Below, in pieces: positions 1-9,640 of a stretch of 64,000 bases of DNA. The DNA is from Fuscovulum blasticum DSM 2131 (GTDB taxonomy: Bacteria; Pseudomonadota; Alphaproteobacteria; Rhodobacterales; Rhodobacteraceae). The position numbers were made by a program, and so were the translations under genes. The notes beneath the pieces are model-generated. The model had not been told where the DNA came from. It did not search any database and saw only the letters and a list, made by a program, of their open reading frames with translations. Position 1 is the stretch's first letter. Each line of letters starts with the position of its first letter. The stretch is taken from contig NZ_PZKE01000002.1 of assembly GCF_003034965.1 (NCBI RefSeq), forward strand, positions 186,001 to 250,000, written 5' to 3'.

Positions 1-59
1 GTCCAGTGCCGTTGCAAAAATGGCACGGAATTCAGGCCAGGATAGGCGACATTCTGCCG

Positions 60-86
60 AAAAAGCTGATAAATCACTTCAGCTTT
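60..86 (-). terminator. Intrinsic terminator of the PPDK-like gene
   Basis: Read on the minus strand, an 8-bp perfect stem (AAAGCTGA / TCAGCTTT, arms 79-86 and 62-69) with a 9-base loop runs straight into five U residues. It begins 11 bases after the stop codon of the upstream minus-strand gene, the expected place for a Rho-independent terminator closing the glyQ-glyS-PPDK-like series. Confidence 0.75.
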
Positions 87-97
87 CTATCGCAAGG

Positions 98-2674
98 CTA
101 TGATTTAACTTCCTCATTGCGAAATGCGTCGCGAGAAACCTTCGCCTCTGAAAGCGCAAGGTGCGCCGCAGCAAGGCGCGCCATCGGCACCCGATACGGG
201 CTGCAGGAAACGTAGTCGAATCCCGCCTTGCGGCAGAAGGCGATCGATTCCGGGTTGCCGCCGTGTTCGCCGCAGATCGACAGTGTAAGGTCTGGGCGGG
301 TCTCGCGGCCACGCTCGGCGCCCATCAGCAACAACTCTCCCACCCCGTCCACATCAAGAATGTGGAACGGGTCTTCGGGGAAGACGCCCTGCTGGACATA
401 GGTGTTCATGAACCGCCCGGCATCGTCGCGCGACAGGCCATAGGTCATCTGCGTCAGGTCGTTGGTGCCGAAGGACAGAAAGGCGGCGTGCTGGGCAATC
501 TCGCCCGCGCGCAGGGCCGCGCGCGGCGTTTCCACCATGACGCCCAGCTTGTAGTCGAATTCGGCCTTGGCGCGGCTGCGCACCATGGCCGCCACGGCGT
601 CGATGCGCGCCTTGACCAGTTCCACCTCGCGGCGGGCGCTGACCAGCGGGATCATCACCTCGGGCACGACGGGCGCGCCGCGCCGTGCGCTTTCCAGCGT
701 CGCCTCGAAAATTGCCTGGGCCTGCATGTCATAGATTTCCGGCAGCACAATGCCCAGCCGCACGCCCCGCATCCCCAGCATCGGGTTCACCTCCGACAGC
801 GCCTCGGCGCGGCGGGTGACCTCGCTCAGCGGGCGGTCCAGAGCCTCGGCCAGATCGCGCAGGCCTTCGCGGCCCGAGGGCAGGAATTCGTGCAAGGGCG
901 GGTCGAACAGGCGGATGCAGACCGGCTTGCCTTCCATGATTTCGAAAAGCTGAACGAAATCGGCCCGTTGCATGGGCAAAAGCCGCGCCAGCGCCGCCGC
1001 CCGGTCGCCCGGCGTATCGGCAAAGATCATCTCGCGCATGGCGACAAGACGGTCTTCGTCAAAGAACATGTGTTCGGTCCGGCACAGGCCGATGCCTTCA
1101 GCCTCGAACTTGCGGGCGGTGGCGGCGTCGGCAGGTGTGTCGGCATTGGCGCGCACGCCGATGTCGCGGAAGGTGTCGGCCCAGTTCAGCAACTGGCGGA
1201 AACTGTCGTCCAGTGCCGGCGGCAGCATCTCGGCCGCGCCGGCCATCGCCTCGCCCTTCGAACCGTCGATGGTGAGCACGTCGCCCTCGCCGAACACCCG
1301 GCCATCGGGCGCGGTCAGCCGGCGTTCGCGCAGGTCAAGCCGCATGTCCGAGGCCCCCACCACGCAGGGCACCCCCAGACCGCGGGCGATCACCGCCGCG
1401 TGGCTGGTCATGCCGCCGCGTTCGGTCAGCACGGCGACCGACGAATGCATACCGCGAATATCCTCGGGCGCAGTTTCCTTGCGCACCAGAATGCAGGGTT
1501 CGCCGCGTGCAGCACTGGCCTGCGCGGCGTCAGAGGTAAAGACCAGCCGGCCCGTCGCTGCGCCGGGGCTGGCGGCGATGCCGCGGGCGATCACGTCGCG
1601 CGGGCCACGCGGATCAACCTGATGGTGCAGCAGTTCGGACAGCGCGCGCGGTTCCACCCGCAGCACCGCCTCTTCCTTGGGAATGACGCCATCCTCGGCC
1701 AGCGCCACGGCGATGCGCAGGCCGGCGCGGGCGCTGCGGGCGACCTTGACTGCATCCAGCACGAACAGATGACCGTCCTCGATGGTAAACTCGATCTGCA
1801 TCTCTTCGCGCAGGCCCACGCGACAGATGGCGCCAAAGCGTTGCAGGTCGGCAAAGATGTCCGGCGCCACGTCCTCCAGCGACGGGCCGCGGGCGTCTTT
1901 CGTCAGATAGAGCGACTCGCGCGCCGACAGGGCAGCGCGGCCCTGGCTTTGGTTCAGGTAGCGGCCGGTCACCCGGGCCTGCCCGGTGACGCTGTCGACG
2001 AACTGGATCACGCCCGAGCCGGAGAGCCCCTGCCCGAAGCCCTGCGCCATGTCCTGCACGACCAGCCCCAGCGCGGCATCGGCGGGCGCGCCCTTGGCGG
2101 CGCGCAACAGCCGGGCCGAGGTGCCTTCCCAGGCGCGGGACATGCTGCGCAAGACTTCCGACAGTTGGCGGGCGGGGTCTTGCGGGAAGGCTTCGTCGGT
2201 CTCAACCTCGTAAAGCCGCAGCACTTCGGCCAGCGCGCCCGGTCCTGGCTTGATGTCTTCGAACAGATCGGGGTCAAGGCGGGCAACGTGGATGGCGTAT
2301 GCTTGCACAAATCGAACATAAAGCGCATCGGCGGCGGTTTCGCCATGCGTCTCGGCCAGACGGGCGTGGCGGTCGGCATTCAGGCCGATGTTCAGCACGC
2401 TGGCCGGGCCGCCCCAATCCAGATTGGCGGGCGATCCGCGCACCGAAACCAGCGGGCTGGGGCCGAAACAGGCCAGAATTCCCGCGGCATCGGCCGTATG
2501 GCCAGCGGCGATGGAGCGCACGGTGAAGGATGGCAGCGCCACCGATTTCGGCACCGGCAGGTCAAGCCGCACCAGCCGCTGAAGGCATTTCGCCTTCCAG
2601 CCGTGAACCGCCTCGGAGATCCGGGCGGTGGGAGTCACTTCGATGAACTCGGGTATCGGGTCGTGTTTCTGCAC
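98..2674 (-). CDS. Pyruvate phosphate dikinase-like PEP-utilizing protein
   Basis: 858 residues, cytoplasmic, with the pyruvate phosphate dikinase / PEP-utilizing enzyme layout: N-terminal ATP-grasp-like region (about 1-340), swivelling phosphohistidine domain (GGMTSH, His425) and C-terminal PEP/pyruvate barrel (about 500-850) with CRTEHMFF, NPMLGMRG, FGTNDLTQ and the catalytic Cys of SICGEHGG (Cys801). In true PPDK the enzyme interconverts ATP + Pi + pyruvate with AMP + PPi + PEP. Here the N-terminal part is degenerate: the usual MPGMMDT stretch reads DWGGPASV and the GEYL segment reads GRYL, so nucleotide use is doubtful. The GTG start was chosen because AAAGGA sits 7 bases upstream; an ATG 21 bases earlier lacks this. 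It lies 128 bases downstream of glyS, possibly co-transcribed. Family certain, exact reaction uncertain. Confidence 0.8.
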   Translation of the reverse strand: MQKHDPIPEFIEVTPTARISEAVHGWKAKCLQRLVRLDLPVPKSVALPSFTVRSIAAGHTADAAGILACFGPSPLVSVRGSPANLDWGGPASVLNIGLNADRHARLAETHGETAADALYVRFVQAYAIHVARLDPDLFEDIKPGPGALAEVLRLYEVETDEAFPQDPARQLSEVLRSMSRAWEGTSARLLRAAKGAPADAALGLVVQDMAQGFGQGLSGSGVIQFVDSVTGQARVTGRYLNQSQGRAALSARESLYLTKDARGPSLEDVAPDIFADLQRFGAICRVGLREEMQIEFTIEDGHLFVLDAVKVARSARAGLRIAVALAEDGVIPKEEAVLRVEPRALSELLHHQVDPRGPRDVIARGIAASPGAATGRLVFTSDAAQASAARGEPCILVRKETAPEDIRGMHSSVAVLTERGGMTSHAAVIARGLGVPCVVGASDMRLDLRERRLTAPDGRVFGEGDVLTIDGSKGEAMAGAAEMLPPALDDSFRQLLNWADTFRDIGVRANADTPADAATARKFEAEGIGLCRTEHMFFDEDRLVAMREMIFADTPGDRAAALARLLPMQRADFVQLFEIMEGKPVCIRLFDPPLHEFLPSGREGLRDLAEALDRPLSEVTRRAEALSEVNPMLGMRGVRLGIVLPEIYDMQAQAIFEATLESARRGAPVVPEVMIPLVSARREVELVKARIDAVAAMVRSRAKAEFDYKLGVMVETPRAALRAGEIAQHAAFLSFGTNDLTQMTYGLSRDDAGRFMNTYVQQGVFPEDPFHILDVDGVGELLLMGAERGRETRPDLTLSICGEHGGNPESIAFCRKAGFDYVSCSPYRVPMARLAAAHLALSEAKVSRDAFRNEEVKS

Positions 2675-2802
2675 TGCGGCATCCTTTGGGCACATGCAGC
2701 ATACGCCGTTTACCCTTTCGCGCAAGCAAGACGAATGGGCAGTCTGCCGCGAAATGCCCGAAAGTCAGGCATTCCGCGACTTTGGCCGCGCCTTTGGCCG
2801 GA

Positions 2803-5034
2803 TCAGCCGTCCAGCCGGGTCAGGTCGGCCACGCCGGAACAGACGCTGCGGATGCGGTGCAGCAGGTTCAGACGATTGCGCCGGATGATCGGGTTGTCGC
2901 TGTTGATCTGGACGGCGGTAAAGAAGGCGTCGATGGGGCCGCGCAGGGCGGCCATGGCGGCCATGGCGGCGGGGAAATCCTCGGCCGCCATCGCCGGGCC
3001 GATCTTCGCCTCGGCGGCGTCCAGCGCCGCGAACAGCGCCTGTTCCTCGGGGCCTTCGGCAAACTTGGGATCGGCGCCGAAGGAATATTCCACCCCGTCC
3101 TTCTGTTCGGCCTGGGTCAGAATGTTGTTCGCCCGCTTGAACCCCTGGATCAGGTTCGCCCCGTCCTCGGTCTTCAACGTGTCGGCCAGCGCGGTGGCAC
3201 GCTTGACCAGAAGCGTCAGGTCATCATTGCCGGGCATGGCAAGGCAGGCGTCGATGATGTCGTGCCGGATGCCCTGATCGCGGAGATAGACCTTGAGACG
3301 GTCGTGGAAGAAGGCGAGGAGGTCGGAAGCATTCTCCACACCCTTCACCGCCATCGCGTGATCTTCCGCCTTCTGCATGTCCGGGCGCTTGTCGGAAATC
3401 ACTTGGTCGTATGCGTCAGCAGCCTGGTCCTTCATTCCGACACTAATCAACGCTTCGGCAACGACTGCCCCTTGGCGTTGCGCGTCCCAAGCTCTCAGTT
3501 GCCCGGTCAGTCGTCCTATGCGTTTTATAAGCAAGGCATGCAGAGGAAGTGTTACCCCATTCCCCAGCACCAGCCGGATCACCCCCAGCGCGGCGCGGCG
3601 GAGGGCGAACGGGTCTTTGCTGCCGGTGGGCTTCTCGTCGATGGCCCAGAAGCCGGTCAGCGTGTCGATCTTGTCGGCCAGCGCCACGGCCACCGAAACG
3701 GGTTCGGTCGGGACGGTGTCCCCCTCTCCCTTGGGCCGCCAGTGATCGCGCGCGGCGTTGGCCACGGCGTCGCCAAGGCCCGCTTCCAGCGCGTAATACC
3801 GGCCCATGGTGCCTTGCAATTCGGGGAATTCGCCCACCATGGCAGAGCGCAGGTCCAGCTTGGCCACGCGGGCGGCTTTTTCGGCGGTGTCGGCATCGGC
3901 CCCGACCAGCGGCGCGATTTCGCGCGCCAGCGCGGCGACGCGGTCAATCCGGTCGGCCTGCGAGCCCAGCTTGTTGTGGAAGGTCACGGCTTTCAGCCCT
4001 TCGGACCATTCCGCCATGCCGGCGCGGGCGATGCGCAGGTCGTTTTCCCAGAAGAAACGCGCATCGGACAGGCGGGCGGCCAGCACCTTCTGGTTGCCCT
4101 TCAGGATGGTGGCGCCGTGGTCGGGCGTTTCGATATTCGCCACGGTGACAAAACCCTCGATCCGGCCGGTGCGGGGGTTCTTCACCGAAAAGAACTTCTG
4201 GTGTTCCTTCATGCTGGTTTGCAGCACTTCGGGTGGCAGGTGCAGGAAATCATCGGCAATGCGGCCCATCAGCGGCACCGGCCATTCGACAAGGCCCGCC
4301 ACTTCGGTCAGCAGGCCGCGATCCTCGACCAGTTCCATCCCGGCGGCGAAGGCCAGGTTCTGCGCGCCCGACCACAGGACGGCCTCACGCTCGGCACTGT
4401 CCAGCAGGACATGCGCCTTGCGCAGCTTGGCGGCGTAATCGTCAAAGCCGGTGACGGTGAAGCGGCCAATGCCCATGAAGCGGTGGCCTTCGGTGCTGTC
4501 GCCGGCGGTGATGCCGTCCACGGTCAGCGGCACGACCTCATGCCCGGTCTCGTCAGACAGGATGCAGAGGATGGAATGCAGCGGCCGCACCCAGCGCAAG
4601 GTGCCCGCGCCCCAGCGCATGGACTTGGGCCAGGGGAAGTTGCGGATCGTGGTTTCCAGCACCTCTGCCACGATGTCGGGTGCGCGGCGGCCGGGCTTTT
4701 CGATCACGGCGAAGAACACCTCGCCCTTCTTGTCGGCGCGGCGTTCCAACTGGTCCAGCGTCAGGCCGGTGGAGCGGAGGAACCCCTCAAGCGCGGCGGC
4801 GGGCGCGGTGGTGTTGGGGCCCTTGCGTTCTTCGCGCACGGGGCGCGATTCGGCTGTCAGGCCTTCGACCATCAGCGTCAGGCGGCGCGGGGTCGAGAAG
4901 GCCCCGGCAGAGGCATAGGTCAGCCCCGCCTCGACCAGCCCGTCGGTGACCAGCTTTTTCAGCGTGTCGCGGGCCATGCCCTGCATCCGCGCCGGGATTT
5001 CCTCGGAAAACAGTTCGATCAGCAGGTCGGGCAT
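2803..5034 (-). CDS. glyS: Glycyl-tRNA synthetase beta subunit
   Basis: 743 residues. It is the beta subunit of the heterotetrameric (alpha2beta2) bacterial glycyl-tRNA synthetase, which charges tRNA-Gly; the beta chain mainly binds tRNA. The N-terminus LLIELFSEEIPARM and later KDPFALRRAALG are family hallmarks, and the DALR-like anticodon-binding region is at the C-terminus. The ATG start overlaps the preceding stop in a TGATG arrangement, so it is probably translationally coupled to the DUF6446 gene and glyQ. The protein is longer than the roughly 690-residue E. coli homologue: about 50 extra residues lie at about 490-570, between the KDPFALRR block and the DLLAFFHDRL block. The DNA there (about 3395-3560) is visibly less GC-rich than its surroundings. 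Confidence 0.95.
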   Translation of the reverse strand: MPDLLIELFSEEIPARMQGMARDTLKKLVTDGLVEAGLTYASAGAFSTPRRLTLMVEGLTAESRPVREERKGPNTTAPAAALEGFLRSTGLTLDQLERRADKKGEVFFAVIEKPGRRAPDIVAEVLETTIRNFPWPKSMRWGAGTLRWVRPLHSILCILSDETGHEVVPLTVDGITAGDSTEGHRFMGIGRFTVTGFDDYAAKLRKAHVLLDSAEREAVLWSGAQNLAFAAGMELVEDRGLLTEVAGLVEWPVPLMGRIADDFLHLPPEVLQTSMKEHQKFFSVKNPRTGRIEGFVTVANIETPDHGATILKGNQKVLAARLSDARFFWENDLRIARAGMAEWSEGLKAVTFHNKLGSQADRIDRVAALAREIAPLVGADADTAEKAARVAKLDLRSAMVGEFPELQGTMGRYYALEAGLGDAVANAARDHWRPKGEGDTVPTEPVSVAVALADKIDTLTGFWAIDEKPTGSKDPFALRRAALGVIRLVLGNGVTLPLHALLIKRIGRLTGQLRAWDAQRQGAVVAEALISVGMKDQAADAYDQVISDKRPDMQKAEDHAMAVKGVENASDLLAFFHDRLKVYLRDQGIRHDIIDACLAMPGNDDLTLLVKRATALADTLKTEDGANLIQGFKRANNILTQAEQKDGVEYSFGADPKFAEGPEEQALFAALDAAEAKIGPAMAAEDFPAAMAAMAALRGPIDAFFTAVQINSDNPIIRRNRLNLLHRIRSVCSGVADLTRLDG

Positions 5035-5570
5035 CAGTTCTTCCCTTTGGCGGGGGGCGGCGGGCAGCCGTCCGGCAGGGCGCGTTCTTCGTAATGCGCG
5101 CTGCCACATTCATTCATCTGGTGCCAGGCAAAGGCCCGGCCATCGGGCAGCACGGCGACCACGCGGTCGATGCCGTATTCCGGCAGGTGTTCCGACAGGA
5201 AGGCCAGCGCCGTGCCGCTTTCCAGCGCGCGGGTGATTTCGCCCGCGTCATAGCAGGAAAACCACGACGGCCCGACCAGCGGGGTGGGCTTGTCATAAAG
5301 GCGGTAGGTTTCGGTCAGCATCGCCTGGCTGAGCGGCGTGGTGAAACAGGCACGGAACCGCAGCGGGCTGCTGTCGGCATCAATGCCGGACACGTTTTCG
5401 GCCACGATCACCTCGGGCGTGTCGCCCGCGATGGGCATCAGCCGGATTTCCTGCCCCGGAACAAAGGCCACAGGTTCATAATAGGCATGTTCCTGCTGCC
5501 ACCAGACCGCCACCCCGGCCACCAGCGCCAGCATCACAAGGGCCCCTGCCGCAACCTTGCCCCCATTCAC
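5034..5570 (-). CDS. DUF6446 family membrane-anchored protein
   Basis: 178 residues with an N-terminal hydrophobic segment (about 5-22), no clear cleavage site and a C-terminal part predicted outside the membrane containing Cys residues (RACFTT, FSCYDAG, NECGSA). I assign it to DUF6446, a Rhodobacterales family of unknown function commonly found between glyQ and glyS; this is recall, not a search. The start is a GTG that overlaps the glyQ stop as GTGA, and its own stop overlaps the glyS ATG as TGATG, so all three are likely translated in a coupled way. A functional link to glycyl-tRNA charging is not shown by the sequence. Confidence 0.7.
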   Translation of the reverse strand: MNGGKVAAGALVMLALVAGVAVWWQQEHAYYEPVAFVPGQEIRLMPIAGDTPEVIVAENVSGIDADSSPLRFRACFTTPLSQAMLTETYRLYDKPTPLVGPSWFSCYDAGEITRALESGTALAFLSEHLPEYGIDRVVAVLPDGRAFAWHQMNECGSAHYEERALPDGCPPPPAKGKN

Positions 5571-6508
5571 GCCACGGCCTCCACCGCATCGGCACCGGCT
5601 TCGGTCTGGCGGAAGGCATCGGCGCATTTCTTGGCCAGCGCGCGCACGCGGCCGATATAGGCCTGCCGTTCGGTGACCGAGATCACGCCGCGCGCATCCA
5701 GAAGGTTGAACAGGTGGCTGGCCTTGATGCACTGATCATAGGCGGGATGCGCCATGATGATGCGCTTGCCGGTCTTGGGATCGTCGGGCGGAAAGTCCAG
5801 CAGGCGCTGACATTCGGCCTCGGCATCCTCGAAATGGCGGAACAGCATCTCGGTCGTGGCGCCGTCGAAGTTGTGGCGGCTGTATTCTTCCTCGGTCTGG
5901 CGGAAGATGTCGCCATAGGTCAGCGCGATGGGCGTCTGCGGGTCGTTGAAGGGCATGTCCATCACATGGTCGATGCCCATGACATACATCGCCAGCCGTT
6001 CCAGCCCATAGGTCAGCTCGCCACTGACCGGCTTGCAGTCATGCCCGCCGACCTGCTGGAAATAGGTGAACTGGCTGACTTCCATCCCGTCGCACCAGAC
6101 TTCCCAACCCAGGCCCCAGGCGCCAAGGGTGGGGCTTTCCCAGTCATCCTCGACAAAGCGGATGTCATGCAGGCCAAGGTCGATGCCGATGGCGGCCAGC
6201 GAACCGAGATACAGTTCCTGCAGATCCGGCGGCGAGGGTTTGATGATGACCTGATACTGGTAGTAATGCTGCAGCCGGTTGGGGTTTTCGCCATAGCGGC
6301 CATCGGTCGGCCGGCGCGAGGGCTGCACATAGGCGGCCGCCCAGGGCCTTGAGCCCAGCGAGCGCAGCGTGGTGGCCGGGTGGAAGGTGCCGGCGCCCAC
6401 TTCCATGTCATAGGGTTGCAGGATGGCGCAGCCTTTGGACGCCCAGTAGGATTGCAGCCGCAGGATGATTTCCTGAAAGCTTTTCGGCGTATCGGTTCCC
6501 GTGGCCAT
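5567..6508 (-). CDS. glyQ: Glycyl-tRNA synthetase alpha subunit
   Basis: 313 residues, close to the usual length of about 300. This is the catalytic alpha subunit of tetrameric glycyl-tRNA synthetase, a class II enzyme that activates glycine with ATP. It carries the typical N-terminus ([28 protein letters not shown]), the class II motif-2 region [16 protein letters not shown] and the [10 protein letters not shown] segment. ATG start with GAAGGG a few bases upstream. First gene of the minus-strand series glyQ - DUF6446 - glyS; 174 bases separate it from the divergent plus-strand gene, so the operon promoter should lie at about 6510-6660. Confidence 0.97.
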   Translation of the reverse strand: MATGTDTPKSFQEIILRLQSYWASKGCAILQPYDMEVGAGTFHPATTLRSLGSRPWAAAYVQPSRRPTDGRYGENPNRLQHYYQYQVIIKPSPPDLQELYLGSLAAIGIDLGLHDIRFVEDDWESPTLGAWGLGWEVWCDGMEVSQFTYFQQVGGHDCKPVSGELTYGLERLAMYVMGIDHVMDMPFNDPQTPIALTYGDIFRQTEEEYSRHNFDGATTEMLFRHFEDAEAECQRLLDFPPDDPKTGKRIIMAHPAYDQCIKASHLFNLLDARGVISVTERQAYIGRVRALAKKCADAFRQTEAGADAVEAVA

Positions 6509-6682
6509 GGCGCACCCTTCGTCAGACGCTGACCTCCTAGTCCCTCGGCCCCCGAGGGTCAATTCCCCGGCACCGGGGGCGAAGCCGTCTTTGCGGGCCT
6601 TGCCCTTGCGGGGACCATGGCTAATGTGACCCGTCAGTGACCATGCCGGGCGCCCTGCCCGACAGGAGAGGATTGTGCCCGA

Positions 6683-8494
6683 ATGATGCCTGCCCTGCGT
6701 GCCGCCGCCCTTCGCCCTCTTGCCGCGCTGGCGGTTCTGGCGGTTGGCCTTGTGATGATGGCCGCCCTGCCCGCCCGTGCGCAGGACAAGGTGTGGCTTC
6801 AGATCGAGGCGCAGCCGACCGAGGAAAAGGCGCTTGAGCGCGCCGAAGCCTATGCCGGCGCCTTCCCCGAAACCCAGGGCTACCGGCTGCGGTCGGGCTG
6901 GTTCGGCATCGTGCTGGGCCCCTATGGCGTGGCCGAAGGCGCGGCGCAACTGAACGCGCTGAAGCGGGAAAACCTGATCCCGTCCGACAGCTACATCACC
7001 GACGGGGCCGAATTCCGCGAGCCGTTCTGGCCGGCGGCAGGCACCGCGCCGTCAACGGAACCGGCCGCCACGCCGGACACGGCAGGTGAAGCGCCCGCCC
7101 CCGCCGACCCTGTCGCCGCCGCGCCGGACCCGGAACCCACGGCCCCCGTGGCGGTTGACGTGCCCGAGGAAACGCTGGCCGAGGCCCGCGCCTCGGAGGC
7201 GGCGCTGCCGGAAGCGGACCGCAAGCTGCTGCAATCGGCGCTGGAATGGTTCGGCTTCTATCAGGGGGGCATCGACGGCGCCTTCGGGTCGGGCACCCGC
7301 AAGTCGATGGCCGCCTGGCAGGAAAGTCTTGGGCTGGAGCCGACGGGGGTGCTGACCACACGCCAGCGCGCCACGCTGGTGGCCAATTACCAAAGCGAGA
7401 TGGATGAATTCGGCTTTGCCACCGTGAACGAAACCGAATCCGGCATCGAGGTGACGCTGCCGCTGGCGCTGGTCGAGTTTGACCACTACGAGCCGCCCTT
7501 CGTGCATTTCCGCGAAAAGAACGGCTCGGGCCTGTCGATCGTGCTGATCTCGCAGCCGGGCGACCTGGGGTCGTTCTACGGGCTTTACGACCTGTTGCAG
7601 ACGCTGGACGCGATGCCGGTGACCGGCGAACGCAGCCGGACGGAAAAGGAATTCCGCATCCATGGCGTTTCGGCCACCCATGACAGTACGGCCTATGCCC
7701 GGTTCGAACGCGGCTTCATCAAGGGCTGGATGGTGATTTCCACCCCCGCCACCGCCGAAAGCGACGCCCGCGTCCTGTCGGTGCTGGAATCCAGCTTCCG
7801 CGGCGTGGGCGATACGGCGCTGGACCCCGGCCTTGTGCCGCTGGACGAGGCGGCGCGGCGCGGGCTGCTGGCCGGGCTGGATGTGCGCAAGCCGAAGTTC
7901 AGCCGGTCAGGCTTTTACATAGGGGGCGATGGCACCGTGCTGACCACGATCGAGGCGGTGGAAAGCTGCGGTCAGGTCACTATCGAACGCGATCAGGATG
8001 TAACGGTGAAGCTGACCGATGCCGCCAGCGGCCTTGCCGTGCTGACCCCGGCCCGCCCGCTGTCACCGCCCGGCTTTGCGGCCTTCCAGCTTGGCCCGGA
8101 CCGGCTGGGAACCGAAGTGGCGGTGGCCGGCTATTCCTACGAAGACCGCCTGCCCGCCCCGGTGCTGACCTATGGCACGCTGGAAGAGGCCAAGGGCCTG
8201 GACGGCGCGGCGGGTGTGAAGCGGCTGGCGCTGCTGGCGCTGGACGGCGATGCCGGCGGGCCGGTGGTCGATCCGACCGGCGCGGTGCTGGGGATGCTGC
8301 AGCCCGCGCCGAAAGACACGGGCCGGGTGCTGCCGGCGGGCGTGTCCTTTGCCACCGACGCGGCAAGCATTGCCAGCGTTCTGAAGGCGGCGGGGGTGAG
8401 CGTTACCGAATCCACCGCAACCGGCGCGCTGCCGCCCGAAGACCTGTCGAAACGCGCCATTGACATGACGGTGCTGGTGTCCTGCTGGGACTGA
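6683..8494 (+). CDS. Secreted SPOR-like / peptidoglycan-binding protein with degenerate trypsin-like domain
   Basis: 603 residues. A signal peptide (about 1-34, ending ARAQD) precedes a SPOR-like repeat region (about 35-110, WLQIEAQPT ... [10 protein letters not shown]), a Pro/Ala-rich linker, a peptidoglycan_binding_1-like domain (about 180-235, [14 protein letters not shown]) and a C-terminal trypsin/S1C-like fold (about 400-590). Probably periplasmic and cell-wall associated. The protease domain lacks the triad: TIEAV replaces the usual [12 protein letters not shown] replaces T-D-L-A-V-L, and GDAGGPV replaces GDSGGPV. I therefore infer a binding or scaffold role rather than proteolysis. 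ATG start with AGGAGAGGA 10 bases upstream. Family membership is firm at domain level only. Confidence 0.8.
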   Translation: MMPALRAAALRPLAALAVLAVGLVMMAALPARAQDKVWLQIEAQPTEEKALERAEAYAGAFPETQGYRLRSGWFGIVLGPYGVAEGAAQLNALKRENLIPSDSYITDGAEFREPFWPAAGTAPSTEPAATPDTAGEAPAPADPVAAAPDPEPTAPVAVDVPEETLAEARASEAALPEADRKLLQSALEWFGFYQGGIDGAFGSGTRKSMAAWQESLGLEPTGVLTTRQRATLVANYQSEMDEFGFATVNETESGIEVTLPLALVEFDHYEPPFVHFREKNGSGLSIVLISQPGDLGSFYGLYDLLQTLDAMPVTGERSRTEKEFRIHGVSATHDSTAYARFERGFIKGWMVISTPATAESDARVLSVLESSFRGVGDTALDPGLVPLDEAARRGLLAGLDVRKPKFSRSGFYIGGDGTVLTTIEAVESCGQVTIERDQDVTVKLTDAASGLAVLTPARPLSPPGFAAFQLGPDRLGTEVAVAGYSYEDRLPAPVLTYGTLEEAKGLDGAAGVKRLALLALDGDAGGPVVDPTGAVLGMLQPAPKDTGRVLPAGVSFATDAASIASVLKAAGVSVTESTATGALPPEDLSKRAIDMTVLVSCWD

Positions 8495-8508
8495 CACGCG
8501 CCCTGCGC

Positions 8509-8534
8509 CCCGGCCCCCGGAAGCGGGGGCCGGG
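8509..8534. terminator. GC-rich hairpin between convergent genes
   Basis: An 11-bp perfect stem (CCCGGCCCCCG / CGGGGGCCGGG) with a GAAG loop lies in the 56-bp gap between the convergent protease-like gene and cobT. There is no proper T-tract on either side, so it may act as a bidirectional but weak terminator or as an mRNA end stabiliser. Confidence 0.55.
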
Positions 8535-8550
8535 TTGGGTGGACGTGGCC

Positions 8551-9558
8551 TTAGCCGGCGGTGACGCCCGCTTCGGCAAAGGTCGCCATGCCGGAATGGG
8601 TGGCAACCGCCCCCTTGATGACGCCCAGCGCCAGCACGGCGCCCGACGCCTCGCCCAGACGGAGGCCCAGCGACAGAAGCGGTGCCTTGTCCAGCGCGGC
8701 CAGAAGGCGGGCGTGCGCGCCTTCGGCGCTTTGGTGGCCGGCGATGCAATGGTCCAGCGCGCCGGGCCGCGCCTTGTGCAGCACCGCCGCCGCCGCGCAG
8801 GAAATGAAGCCGTCCAGCACCACCGGCACGCGATGCGCGCGCGCCGCCAGATAGGCGCCGGTCATCGCCGCCACCTCGCGCCCGCCCAGGCGACGCAGCA
8901 CTTCGAACGGATCGTCCAGATGGCCCGCGTGGCGTTCCAGCCCCGCCTCGACCGTGGCGGCCTTACGCGACAGGCCGGCATCATCGACGCCCGTCCCGCG
9001 CCCGGCCCAGCCAAGGCCACCGAACAGCGCCGCCGCCAGTGCGGCCGCCGTGCAGGTATTGGCAATGCCCATCTCGCCCGCGATGAAGATGTCCGCCTCG
9101 GGATCGACGGCGTTCCAGCCGGTGGCCAGCGCCTCGACCAGCTCATCCTCGGTCATGGCCGGGCCTTCGGTGAAATCGGCGGTCGGCCGGTCCAGCGACA
9201 GTTCATGCACGGCCATGCTGGCCCCGAACGCCTTGCACAACTGGTTGATCGCCGCGCCGCCGGCGCGGAAATTCGCCACCATCTGCACCGTCACCTCGGG
9301 CGGGAAGGCCGAGACGCCGCGCGCGGCGATGCCGTGATTGCCGGCAAAGATGGCCACCTGCACCCGGTCGGCCTGCGGAATGGCGCGGCCCTGCCAGCCG
9401 GCCAGCCAGAGCACCAGCGATTCGAGCCGCCCCAGCGCCCCCGGCGGCTTGGTCAGCACCGCATCGCGCGCCTGCGCGGCCGCCTGAGCCCCGGCATCCG
9501 GCGCGGGAAGGCTGTCCAGAACGCGGCGGAAGGCGGCAAGGCTGGCGGGGGTGTTCAT
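8551..9558 (-). CDS. cobT: Nicotinate-nucleotide--dimethylbenzimidazole phosphoribosyltransferase
   Basis: 335 residues, full length. The enzyme transfers the phosphoribosyl group of nicotinate mononucleotide to 5,6-dimethylbenzimidazole, giving alpha-ribazole phosphate for the lower ligand of cobalamin. Family signatures visible: [35 protein letters not shown] and near the C-terminus [11 protein letters not shown], whose Glu is the general base known from the Salmonella enzyme. ATG start with AGGGAGAG just upstream. Divergent from cobS with an 82-bp gap; that gap is too short for a cobalamin riboswitch and I see none. Confidence 0.97.
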   Translation of the reverse strand: MNTPASLAAFRRVLDSLPAPDAGAQAAAQARDAVLTKPPGALGRLESLVLWLAGWQGRAIPQADRVQVAIFAGNHGIAARGVSAFPPEVTVQMVANFRAGGAAINQLCKAFGASMAVHELSLDRPTADFTEGPAMTEDELVEALATGWNAVDPEADIFIAGEMGIANTCTAAALAAALFGGLGWAGRGTGVDDAGLSRKAATVEAGLERHAGHLDDPFEVLRRLGGREVAAMTGAYLAARAHRVPVVLDGFISCAAAAVLHKARPGALDHCIAGHQSAEGAHARLLAALDKAPLLSLGLRLGEASGAVLALGVIKGAVATHSGMATFAEAGVTAG

Positions 9559-9640
9559 GGATCTCTCCCTGGTTGAACTGCTGAGGCGAAGGGGCTACCC
9601 CAAGCGCGCCGCAAGGACCAGCCGGGAAAGGACCGCCCCC

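Noticed and set aside
161-3277. A very long open frame on the plus strand opposite the PPDK-like gene and glyS.
   Set aside because: Its translation is His/Gln/Gly/Arg-rich low-complexity sequence with no family motif, the usual antisense shadow of a GC-rich gene; both opposite-strand genes are certain.
9559-9640. Cobalamin riboswitch in the cobT-cobS gap.
   Set aside because: Only 82 bases lie between two divergent starts, too short for the aptamer, and no B12-box-like sequence is visible.
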